Below, piece after piece: positions 8,107 to 14,889 of a stretch of DNA of 52,990 nucleotides. The stretch comes from Hyphomicrobiales bacterium. GTDB lineage: Bacteria > Pseudomonadota > Alphaproteobacteria > Rhizobiales > Xanthobacteraceae. Position numbers and translations under genes: made by a program. Positions within the stretch are counted from its first letter, which is position 1, and every line of letters starts with the position of its first letter. The DNA lies in assembly GCA_003140315.1 (NCBI GenBank), contig PLJS01000325.1, positions 1 through 52,990 of the forward strand, read 5' to 3'. A model generated the notes under the pieces. It was not told the origin of the DNA. It ran no database searches and was given only the letters and a program-made list of their open reading frames with translations.

Positions 8107-8825
8107 CCGCGCTCCTGTCGATTGCCGGCGTCTCGAAGCGCTTCCGCGGCCTTGTCGCGGTCGATCGCGTATCCTGCGAGGTTGCCGAGGGTGAGATTTT
8201 CGCCGTGATCGGGCCGAACGGGGCGGGCAAGACCACGCTGTTCTCGGCGATCGCCGGTGCGCTCAAGCCGGACGAGGGCGAAATTCGCTTTCTCGATAGC
8301 CGCATCGACGGCCTGCGGCCGGACCAAATCTGCCGGCGCGGTATCGCGCGCACGTTCCAGATCGTGCGGCCGTTCCCGGCGCTCACGGTCGAGGACAACG
8401 TGATGGTCGGCGCGCTCTTGCGCACCGCCGATACGGCGCGCGCGGCCTCCATCGCCGACGACGTGATGCGCCGGCTCGACCTCACCGACAAACGCGCGCG
8501 GCTCGCAAAGTCGCTGACGCTGCCGGATCGCAAACGACTCGAAGTCGCGCGCGCGCTCGCCACGAACCCGAAGCTCTTGCTGCTCGACGAGGTGATGGCG
8601 GGCCTGCGCCCAACCGAGACCGACCGCATGGTCGCGATCCTGCGCGAGCTCAATGCGCAAGGTCTCACCATCCTGCTGATCGAGCATGTGATGCGCGCCG
8701 TGCTGGCGCTCGCCTCGCGCGTGCTGGTGCTGCATCACGGCGCCCAGATCGCGCTCGGCCGGCCGGGCGACGTCGTGCGCGACCCGGCGGTGATCTCCTC
8801 CTATCTTGGCGCGGAGGCGCTCTGA
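8103..8825 (+). CDS. ABC transporter ATP-binding protein, LivG family
   Basis: 240-residue cytosolic ATPase. Walker A GPNGAGKTT at about 37-45, Q-loop region IARTFQIVRPFPALTVEDNV, and Walker B LLLLDEVMAGL. The signature region reads LTLPDRKRLEVARAL rather than a textbook LSGGQ; LivG proteins commonly deviate in this way, so activity is not in doubt on this ground. ATG 8103 overlaps the LivM stop; the longer ORF listed in the track reads through livM in another frame and is not real. Works as a heterodimer with the LivF-type ATPase that follows. Confidence 0.94.
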   Translation: MTALLSIAGVSKRFRGLVAVDRVSCEVAEGEIFAVIGPNGAGKTTLFSAIAGALKPDEGEIRFLDSRIDGLRPDQICRRGIARTFQIVRPFPALTVEDNVMVGALLRTADTARAASIADDVMRRLDLTDKRARLAKSLTLPDRKRLEVARALATNPKLLLLDEVMAGLRPTETDRMVAILRELNAQGLTILLIEHVMRAVLALASRVLVLHHGAQIALGRPGDVVRDPAVISSYLGAEAL

Positions 8826-9529
8826 TGCTCTCGGTCGCTGCGCTCGATGTGTTCTACGGCGACGCGCAGGCGCTCGACGGCGTCTCGCTCGACGTGGAGC
8901 AGGGCGCAATCGTCGCGATCGTTGGCGCGAACGGCGCCGGCAAGACCTCGCTCATCCGCACCATCGCCGGGATGCTGCGCCCCTCGCGCGGCGCGATCCG
9001 CTATCGCGGGCGGGACATCGCCGGCTGGCCGAGCCATCGCGTCTGCGATCTCGGCATCGGGCAGGTCGCCGAAGGGCGGCAGGTCTTCCCGACGCTCACG
9101 GTCGCCGAGAACCTCGACATGGGCGCGATGCTGGCGCGCGCGCGTTCGCGACGCGAGCGAAATCGCGAGCGTGTCTTCGCGCTGTTTCCGAAATTGCAGG
9201 AGCGGCTGCGCCAGCCGGCCGGAACGCTGTCGGGCGGCGAGCAGCAGATGCTGGCAATCGCGCGCTGCCTGATGGGCGAACCGGAGCTCGTGATGTTCGA
9301 TGAGCCCTCGCTCGGTCTCGCGCCGACGGTGGTGCAGGACGTGCTCAAGGCAATCCGCGATCTCAATCGCGAGGGGCTCACCTGCGTGCTGGTCGAGCAG
9401 AACGTCGCGGTCTCGCTCAAGCTCGCGAGTAGCGCTTACGTGCTGGAGAACGGCCGGGTCACGCTATCGGGGTCGAGCGAGGCGCTGCTCGCCGACGACC
9501 GTGTCCGGCAGGCGTATTTGGGGATGTGA
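8825..9529 (+). CDS. ABC transporter ATP-binding protein, LivF family
   Basis: 234-residue second ATPase of the HAAT importer. N-terminus LDVFYGDAQALDGVSLDV, Walker A GANGAGKT (about 34-41), the LivF-typical GQVAEGRQVFPTLTVAENL, signature LSGGEQQMLAIAR, Walker B LVMFDEPSLGLAP, and LVEQNV with the H-loop region replaced by NV as is usual in LivF. Its ATG overlaps the previous stop by one base (TGATG). Last gene of this + strand run; no T-rich terminator hairpin is visible before the convergent small gene at 9541. Confidence 0.95.
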   Translation: MLSVAALDVFYGDAQALDGVSLDVEQGAIVAIVGANGAGKTSLIRTIAGMLRPSRGAIRYRGRDIAGWPSHRVCDLGIGQVAEGRQVFPTLTVAENLDMGAMLARARSRRERNRERVFALFPKLQERLRQPAGTLSGGEQQMLAIARCLMGEPELVMFDEPSLGLAPTVVQDVLKAIRDLNREGLTCVLVEQNVAVSLKLASSAYVLENGRVTLSGSSEALLADDRVRQAYLGM

Positions 9530-9540
9530 TGTGCGGCGTC

Positions 9541-9771
9541 TTATCGTCGCATCAGCGCCGCAAGCGCGGCGACGCGTAGCGTCAGCGGCGACTCCGGGAA
9601 GGCACGCCGCAGCGCCCGCAGGGCCTCGGCGCCGGAACCGGGCCGTGCGGCGCGCAGGTGCGCTGCCATGGCAGAGGCGAGGTCGGCCTTTCCCAAGGAC
9701 GTCAACGCGAACGGGATTTCGCCTGGAAATTCAGGCGTTAGCGGCGGCGACGGGCTGAATGCGAGCCCCAT
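9541..9771 (-). CDS. Small protein of unknown function (76 aa)
   Basis: I do not recognise this protein. The ORF extends to 9831, but ATG 9771 is preceded by GAGGAG six bases upstream, so I start there (MGLAFSPSPPLTPEFPG...). The N-terminal third is Pro-rich; the rest is Ala/Leu/Arg-rich and probably helical (ADLASAMAAHLRAARPGSGAEALRALRRAFPESPLTLRVAALAALMRR). No signal peptide, Cys or metal motif. The upstream region holds a perfect CtrA-type box (9836-9851) and two palindromes, suggesting its own promoter independent of the GntR gene. It converges on the HAAT operon. The clean ribosome site and the regulatory signals support it as a gene; function unknown. Confidence 0.55.
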   Translation of the reverse strand: MGLAFSPSPPLTPEFPGEIPFALTSLGKADLASAMAAHLRAARPGSGAEALRALRRAFPESPLTLRVAALAALMRR

Positions 9772-9816
9772 GGGCATCTCCTCGAGGGTCAATGCCTGAG
9801 CCCGGCGGCAGGCGCA

Positions 9817-9833
9817 CCATGGTCGGACCATGG
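9817..9833. promoter_or_regulatory. Perfect dyad CCATGGTC-G-GACCATGG
   Basis: A 17-base palindrome with one central base, 46 bases upstream of the chosen start of the small minus-strand gene and touching the next palindrome and CtrA-type box. Likely a protein-binding site; the binding factor is unknown. Confidence 0.5.
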
Positions 9834-9835
9834 CG

Positions 9836-9851
9836 TTAACGCCGTCTTAAC
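9836..9851. promoter_or_regulatory. Candidate CtrA binding box TTAA-N7-TTAAC
   Basis: TTAACGCCGTCTTAAC matches the full alphaproteobacterial CtrA consensus TTAA-N7-TTAAC. Because the base before the first TTAA is G, the complementary strand also reads TTAA-N7-TTAAC. It lies 65-80 bases upstream of the small gene's start codon, a suitable position for a CtrA-controlled promoter. A GGCGTTAACGCC palindrome (9832-9843) overlaps it. Such AT-rich spaced motifs are rare in DNA this GC-rich. Binding has not been shown. Confidence 0.55.
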
Positions 9852-9898
9852 GCGGCGGCCGCTCGGCGGTTCCATCGGACGGAACAAAAAGAGAAGGG

Positions 9899-10636
9899 TC
9901 AGGCCGCTGCGGTTTCACGCGCCGCAATGGCCACCGCGTCGGGGTTGCGGCCGGCGAAGCCGACAAGCTCGGTCATCACCGCGTCGAGATGGGTTTCCAT
10001 CGCGCGTCGCGCCGCGTCGGCATCACGCTTCTTGAGCGCAGCGACGATCGCGCGGTGCTCGTCGAGCGTCGCGACCTGGCGCTGCGGCGTGCACATGAAC
10101 AGCCGCGCGCGGTCGAGGCTTCCGCGCGCCGCCTCCACGGCATGTTTCACGCGGTCGAAGCCGAGGACATCGAGGAGGAGCTCATGCAGCGCGAGATCGA
10201 GCGTATGGAAACGCCCGCCGTGCTCGGCGCCAAGTGCCGCTTCCTGGTCGCGCAGATTGCGGTCGAGCGCGGCAAGGAGGGCCGCGTCGGCGCGCGGCGC
10301 AATCGCCAGCATGGTCTGCGCTTCGAGCGCGCGGCGGATGAACATGGCTTGTCGACAATCGTCGAGGTCGATGCGCGCGACCCGCGTGCCGCGCTGGGGC
10401 AGAACCTCGACGAAGCCTTCGGCGGCGAGCCGGCCGAGCGCCTCGGACACGGGAAAGCGCGACACGCCAAGCCGCGCGCACAGCGCCGCCTTGTCGATGA
10501 GGGTTCCGGGCGGCAGGTCGAGCCGCACGATCGCGTCGCGCACCACGTCCTGCACGCGCTGCACGGACCCGCCGCGACTGTTGCGCGCAAGGGGAGCGAG
10601 AAAAGGATAGAGACGCTTTGCTGGCTGCCCGGCCAT
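9899..10636 (-). CDS. GntR family transcriptional regulator, FadR/FCD subfamily
   Basis: 245-residue regulator. A winged helix-turn-helix occupies about residues 25-90 (RDAIVRLDLPPGTLIDKAALCARLGVSRFPVSEALGRLAAEGFVEVLPQRGTRV, in segments), followed by an all-helical FCD ligand-binding domain (about 95-230) with conserved His residues in FHTLDLALHELL, LDEHRAIV and METHLDAV positions that bind a metal in the family. It lies divergently next to the sugar importer and is presumably its regulator, with a sugar or sugar acid as inducer. A perfect palindrome CCTAACATGTTAGG abuts the start codon, pointing to autoregulation. No Shine-Dalgarno sequence is seen before ATG 10636; it may be leaderless or weakly translated. 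Confidence 0.93.
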   Translation of the reverse strand: MAGQPAKRLYPFLAPLARNSRGGSVQRVQDVVRDAIVRLDLPPGTLIDKAALCARLGVSRFPVSEALGRLAAEGFVEVLPQRGTRVARIDLDDCRQAMFIRRALEAQTMLAIAPRADAALLAALDRNLRDQEAALGAEHGGRFHTLDLALHELLLDVLGFDRVKHAVEAARGSLDRARLFMCTPQRQVATLDEHRAIVAALKKRDADAARRAMETHLDAVMTELVGFAGRNPDAVAIAARETAAA

Positions 10637-10650
10637 CCTAACATGTTAGG
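10637..10650. promoter_or_regulatory. Operator-like palindrome CCTAACATGTTAGG
   Basis: A perfect 14-bp palindrome directly before the GntR start codon, in the divergent region with the sugar importer. A related site, CTAACATGTTGG, lies at 12375-12386 before the second binding-protein gene. Two occurrences of CTAACATGTT in one gene cluster with a GntR gene make these the best candidate operators. Confidence 0.65.
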
Positions 10651-10869
10651 CATGCGGCACCACCGGCACAAGCCGGGGAGGGCGTACCGGTCGATTGCCG
10701 CCGCGCCGGATTGGCGCGTGGACTGTGACGCAAAGGCGCAACCGCAAAGGCTGTGCGGAGCACGCGAAAGCTGGGCTCCCGCAATCTGCCGGTGTATGAT
10801 CCGGGATCGTCGAAGAGAAAAAAAGGGAACCACGACGATACCGAGAGCCAATCGAAAGGGAGGAGTTCG
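10651..10869. other. Divergent intergenic region between gntR and the sugar importer
   Basis: 219 bases without a convincing gene. It holds the direct repeat CGCAAAGGC at 10729-10737 and 10743-10751 (14-bp period). Nearer the importer is GGTGTATGATCCGGGATCGTCGAAGA, whose parts match GGTGTATGG...ATCGTCGAAGA upstream of the second binding-protein gene, showing that the duplication included promoter DNA. No clear -35/-10 pair could be assigned. Confidence 0.5.
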
Positions 10870-12207
10870 ATGCGCTCGCACATCACCCGCCGCGCCGCGG
10901 TCAAGAGCGCCGCACTCGCCACTACAGCATTGATCGCCGCGCCCTATGTCCGTGGTGCTCACGCCGCCGGCAGGCTCTCGATCGGCTTCTGGGATCACTG
11001 GGTCCCGGGCGCCAACAGCGCCAGCAAGACGCTGGTCGAGGAATGGGCCGCGAAGGAAAAAGTCGACGTCACGATCGACTACATCCCCTCGCAGGGCATG
11101 AAGAACCTGATCACCATCGCGGCGGAATCGCAGGCGCGCTCCGGCCACGACGTCTTTGCGTTTCCCAGTTGGCAACCGCAGGGCCACGCCGAGAATCTCG
11201 AGCCGGTCAACGACATCATGGATGAGTTGATCAAGCAGAACGGCGCCGTGAACGAGACCGTGACCTACCTCGGCAAGGCGGGCGACACGTGGCTCGCGGT
11301 GCCGGCGACCGTCGGCTCGCAGATCAAGGGACCGTGCTCGCGTATCGATCTGTTCAAGCAGCACGCCGGTATCGATCTGCAGGCGATGTATCCGGCCGGC
11401 GCGCCGCCGAAGGCTGATGGCTGGACATTGGCGACGTTTCTCAAGGCCGCCGAAGCTTGCCACAAGGCCGGCTTCCCATTCGGCATCGGGCTCGGCACCA
11501 CGGCCGACTCCGTCGACAGCGCGGGCGCGTTCTTCCACGCGCACGGCGCGGCGCTGGTCGACGCCAAGGGCAACATCACCGCCAAGTCCGACCCGGTGCG
11601 TCAGTCGCTTGACTTCTACAAGCAACTCGCCTCTTTCATGCCGCCCGACATTCCCGCCTGGGACGATGCGTCGAACAACAAGTGGCTCGTCTCCGGCAGA
11701 GGCGCCCACATCATGAATCCGCCGAGCGCCTGGGCGGTCGCCAAGCGCGACGCACCCCAGATCGCCGAGCAATTGTGGACGCACGGATTCCCGGTCGGGC
11801 CGAAGGGACGGTACGCGCCGTTCCTCCCGTACTTCTGGGGTATCTGGAACTTCTCGAAGAACATACCGGCGGCCAAGAGCCTGCTGGTGCACCTGTCCTC
11901 GCGCTCGTCCGCCGAGAAGATGGTGGCGGCGAGCGGCGGCTACGACCTGCCGTCGTTTGCGAGCTTCACCAATTTCAAGACCTGGGCCGAGGAAGGGCCG
12001 CCGAAGGGCACGCTCTACCACTACCCGAACCCGCACAATCATCAGGTCCTGTCGATCGCGGCCGCGCCGGCGCCGCCCAAGATCGCCTACCAGATCTACA
12101 CCGAGGGTCTACAGACCAAGATGATCGTCCGCTACATGCAGGGCGAACCAATGGAGAAGACGCTCGCCTGGGCCGAAAGCGAGCTCGAAGGCTTCATGCG
12201 CACCTGA
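10870..12207 (+). CDS. Sugar ABC transporter substrate-binding protein, tandem copy 1
   Basis: 445-residue extracellular solute-binding protein (family 1, COG1653 type). ATG 10870 is preceded by GGGAGGAG. The N-terminus carries a Tat-like signal, TRRAAVKSAALATTALIAAP followed by AHA, then mature LSIGFWDHWVPGANSASKTLVEEWA. Later hallmarks include PATVGSQIKGPCSR, NPPSAWAVAKRDAP and a C-terminal AESELEGFMRT. It captures a sugar or related polyol in the periplasm and hands it to the MalF/MalG-type permeases downstream. The next gene encodes a protein of identical length that matches over its entire length, about three quarters or more identical by eye. Best divergence: residues around SWQPQGHAENLEPVN and the FFHAHGAALVD region, which may set ligand preference. 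Confidence 0.92.
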   Translation: MRSHITRRAAVKSAALATTALIAAPYVRGAHAAGRLSIGFWDHWVPGANSASKTLVEEWAAKEKVDVTIDYIPSQGMKNLITIAAESQARSGHDVFAFPSWQPQGHAENLEPVNDIMDELIKQNGAVNETVTYLGKAGDTWLAVPATVGSQIKGPCSRIDLFKQHAGIDLQAMYPAGAPPKADGWTLATFLKAAEACHKAGFPFGIGLGTTADSVDSAGAFFHAHGAALVDAKGNITAKSDPVRQSLDFYKQLASFMPPDIPAWDDASNNKWLVSGRGAHIMNPPSAWAVAKRDAPQIAEQLWTHGFPVGPKGRYAPFLPYFWGIWNFSKNIPAAKSLLVHLSSRSSAEKMVAASGGYDLPSFASFTNFKTWAEEGPPKGTLYHYPNPHNHQVLSIAAAPAPPKIAYQIYTEGLQTKMIVRYMQGEPMEKTLAWAESELEGFMRT

Positions 12208-12466
12208 CGTGCGGCGATCTGCATCGGTCGGTCCCGTCGCGGAGGCCGGCTGATCAAATAAAAGGCATTCGAATACGGATGCTTACGACGTTCGTCTAAG
12301 AAATCCGGCGGCCGCACCGCCGGGAAAAACCCAAAGGAGACATCGGGTCGCACTTAATGGGCGGCTAGGCCGCGCTAACATGTTGGTGTATGGTTTCTTA
12401 TCGTCGAAGAACAAAAAGAACGGATGCGACGGTACGAACCAGGCATTCGAAGGGAGAGAAAATTCG
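12208..12466. other. Intergenic region between the two binding-protein genes
   Basis: 259 bases with no supported gene. It includes a GC-rich hairpin CCGGCGG-CCGCA-CCGCCGG (12305-12323) followed by GAAAAAC rather than T residues, so not an intrinsic terminator for the + strand, and then the operator-like CTAACATGTTGG at 12375-12386. The last ~90 bases resemble the region upstream of copy 1. Confidence 0.5.
12375..12386. promoter_or_regulatory. Operator-like CTAACATGTTGG, second site
   Basis: Differs from the inner 12 bases of the gntR palindrome (CTAACATGTTAG) at one base of the right arm. It lies about 80 bases before the start of binding-protein copy 2. Consistent with GntR control of this gene and the permease genes behind it. 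Confidence 0.5.
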
Positions 12467-13804
12467 ATGCATTCCGCCATAACACGGCGATCCGCGCTGA
12501 AGACTGCGGCGCTCGCCACCACGGCACTTATCGCTGCACCCTACGTCCGCGGCGCTCATGCCGCCGGTTCGCTCGCGATCGGCTTCTGGGACCACTGGGT
12601 GCCGGGCGCCAACGAGGCTACCAAGACGATCGTCAACACGTGGGCCGAGAAGGAAAAAGTCCAAGTCACAATGGACTTCATCCCCTCCCAGGGCGACAAA
12701 AACCTGATCACCATCGCGGCGGAAGCGCAGGCGCGCTCCGGCCACGACGTTTTCGCGTTCCCGACCTGGTATCCGCACGCCTATTCGGACAGCTTGGTGC
12801 CGTTGAACGACATTATGGAGCCGCTGATCAAGCAGAACGGCGCCGTGAACGACACCGTCAGCTATCTCGGCAGGGCCGACGGCAAGTGGCTCGCCGTGCC
12901 GGCGACGATCGGCTCGCAGATCAAGGGTCCGTGCTCGCGCATCGACCTGATGAAGAAGCTGGCGGGCATCGACGTGCAGGCGCTCTATCCGGCGGGCGAA
13001 AAGCCGAAGGCGGATAGCTGGACGTTCGACGCCTTCCTGAAGGCTGCCGAAGCCTGCTTCAAGGGCGGCTCCCCGATCGGTATCGGTCTTGGTGGAACGA
13101 CAGACTCCGTCGACACAGCCGGCGCTTGGTTCAATGGCTTCGACGCGCATCTGGTCAATGCGAAAGGCGACATCACGGTCAAGTCGGACCCGGTGCGCCA
13201 GGCGCTCGAGTTCAGCGTCAAGCTCGCGAAGTTCTTCCCGGCCGACGCGCCGGCCTGGGACGACGCGTCCAACAACAAGTGGCTCGTCTCGGGCCGCGGC
13301 GCGATGATCATGAATCCGCCGAGCGCCTGGGCGGTCGCCAAGCGCGACGCGCCGCAGGTTGCTGAGCAATGCTGGACGCATGGCTTCCCGATCGGTCCGA
13401 AAGGGCGCTTCGCGCCGTTCCTGCCCTACTTCTGGGGCATCTGGAACTTCTCGAAGAACATCCCGGCGGCCAAGAGTCTGCTGGTCGAGCTCTCGCAGCA
13501 GGCCTCGGCCGAGAAGATGGTGGCGGCGAGCGGCGGCTATGACCTGCCGTCCTTCGCCAACTTCACCACCTTCAAGACCTGGGCCGAGGAAGGGCCGCCG
13601 AAGGGCACGCTCTATCACTACCCGAACCCGTACAACCACCAGACCCTGTCGGTGACGGCGGCTCCGGCTCCGCCCAAGATCGCCCACCAGATCTACACGC
13701 AGGCGATTCACACCAAGATGATCGTCCGCCACTTGCAGGGCGAGACGATGGAAAAGACGCTCGCCTGGGCCGAGAGCGAGGTCGAAGGCTTCATGCGGAC
13801 GTAA
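12467..13804 (+). CDS. Sugar ABC transporter substrate-binding protein, tandem copy 2
   Basis: 445-residue paralogue of the preceding protein, same length and colinear throughout. ATG 12467 follows AAGGGAGAG. Tat-like signal ITRRSALKTAALATTALIAAP, cleavage after AHA, mature LAIGFWDHWVPGANEATKTIV. Shared blocks include SQIKGPCSRID, WDDASNNKWLVSGRGA, NPPSAWAVAKRDAP, LPYFWGIWNFSKNIPAAKSLL and MEKTLAWAESEVEGFMRT (each quoted short). It most probably uses the same permease pair and ATPase as copy 1, giving two sensors for one transporter. A stable hairpin follows at 13829-13857, before the permease genes. Confidence 0.92.
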   Translation: MHSAITRRSALKTAALATTALIAAPYVRGAHAAGSLAIGFWDHWVPGANEATKTIVNTWAEKEKVQVTMDFIPSQGDKNLITIAAEAQARSGHDVFAFPTWYPHAYSDSLVPLNDIMEPLIKQNGAVNDTVSYLGRADGKWLAVPATIGSQIKGPCSRIDLMKKLAGIDVQALYPAGEKPKADSWTFDAFLKAAEACFKGGSPIGIGLGGTTDSVDTAGAWFNGFDAHLVNAKGDITVKSDPVRQALEFSVKLAKFFPADAPAWDDASNNKWLVSGRGAMIMNPPSAWAVAKRDAPQVAEQCWTHGFPIGPKGRFAPFLPYFWGIWNFSKNIPAAKSLLVELSQQASAEKMVAASGGYDLPSFANFTTFKTWAEEGPPKGTLYHYPNPYNHQTLSVTAAPAPPKIAHQIYTQAIHTKMIVRHLQGETMEKTLAWAESEVEGFMRT

Positions 13805-13828
13805 AGTCCGCAACGTCTTCCAACACTG

Positions 13829-13857
13829 TCGCGGGAGCACATGTCGTGCGCCCGCGA
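13829..13857 (+). promoter_or_regulatory. Stable hairpin between binding-protein and permease genes
   Basis: TCGCGGG-a-GCAC-ATGTC-GTGC-g-CCCGCGA: a 7-bp outer stem, one internal mismatch and a 4-bp inner stem with a 5-base loop. No T-tract follows, so full termination is unlikely. Hairpins here commonly protect the upstream binding-protein mRNA from 3' decay and raise its level over permeases. A TCCCGGCGCCGGGA palindrome follows at 13892-13905. Confidence 0.55.
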
Positions 13858-13953
13858 GACTTGATGCAAGAGCCGCGCCGCGCTGGACAAGTCCCGGCGC
13901 CGGGAAGCGGCCGATAGCTGGCAGCAGTTCAGCGAAGCCTCAGAGGGAACACG

Positions 13954-14889
13954 ATGGTCGACGCCGTCATCAGTGACGTCCGCGAATTGAGCGCGCCTCG
14001 CCGAAAGTCCGGCATGCGCCGGATGCTCCAGCGCAAATCCACGATCGCCTTCTTCATGGCGCTGCCGCTGCTGCTGCTGATCAGCCTCCTGGTGCTCTAT
14101 CCGGCGTTCTACGCGGTGCATCTCGCGACGCTGAACAAGTCGATGCAGCGTTTCGTCGGCCTCTCCAATTTCACCTTCCTGTTCAAGCGCGAAACCTTCT
14201 GGATGGTGGTGCGGCAGTCCTGCTTGTTCGCGCTTTCGGCCGTGTTCTTCAAAGCGCTGATCGGATTTATCGTCGCGCATTTCGTGCACAACATCCCCGC
14301 CAAGGGGCAGCGCAAATGGCGCGGCATGCTGCTGATCCCGTGGGTGATCCCGCCCGCCATGAGCACGCTCGCCTGGCTGTGGCTGTTCGATCCCTCCTAC
14401 AGCGCGTTCAACTGGATTCTCGCGCTTTTCGGCTTTGGGCCGGTCGCCTGGACCGGCGATGCCTATTGGGCACGCTTCTCGGTGATCCTGATCAACGTGT
14501 GGTACGGTGCGCCATTCTTCCTGATCATGTATCTGGCGGCGCTCAAGTCCGTTCCGGAGCAGCTTTACGAGGCGGCCGCGATCGACGGCGCCAGCTGGTG
14601 GCAGCGCATCTGGTACGTGACGCTGCCGATGATGCGCAACATCATCGCCATCACGGTGTTGTTCTCCACCATCGTGACCTTCGCGAACTTTGACATCGTG
14701 CAGGTGCTGACCGCCGGTGGCCCGATCGACAAGACCCATGTCTTCGCCACCTGGGCGTTCCGGCTCGGCATCCAGGGCGGCGACATCCCGCTCGGCGCGA
14801 GCGTGTCGCTGTTCATGTTCCCGATCCTGGCGTTCTGCGCGATCTTCATCCTGCGCGACATCCATCGCCGGGGGAATGAAGCATCATGA
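13954..14889 (+). CDS. Sugar ABC transporter permease, MalF/UgpA type
   Basis: 311-residue inner-membrane permease with about six membrane segments, the first after a basic N-terminus (RRKSGMRRMLQRKS). The EAA loop that contacts the ATPase is EAAAIDGASWWQRIWYVTLP near residue 205. AGGPIDKTHVFATWAF is typical of the group. SD AGAGGGA precedes ATG 13954. Its stop overlaps the next gene's ATG by four bases. Pairs with the MalG-type protein to form the channel for the sugar bound by the two upstream binding proteins. Confidence 0.94.
   Translation: MVDAVISDVRELSAPRRKSGMRRMLQRKSTIAFFMALPLLLLISLLVLYPAFYAVHLATLNKSMQRFVGLSNFTFLFKRETFWMVVRQSCLFALSAVFFKALIGFIVAHFVHNIPAKGQRKWRGMLLIPWVIPPAMSTLAWLWLFDPSYSAFNWILALFGFGPVAWTGDAYWARFSVILINVWYGAPFFLIMYLAALKSVPEQLYEAAAIDGASWWQRIWYVTLPMMRNIIAITVLFSTIVTFANFDIVQVLTAGGPIDKTHVFATWAFRLGIQGGDIPLGASVSLFMFPILAFCAIFILRDIHRRGNEAS

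Noticed and set aside
10147-12042. 631-residue minus-strand ORF
   Set aside because: Antisense of binding-protein copy 1 joined to a shifted frame of gntR; no recognisable domain.
12305-12323. GC-rich hairpin after binding-protein copy 1 as an intrinsic terminator
   Set aside because: The stem is followed by GAAAAAC, not a T-tract, on the + strand.
12398-13840. 480-residue minus-strand ORF
   Set aside because: Antisense of binding-protein copy 2; it exists because the third codon positions are G/C-rich.
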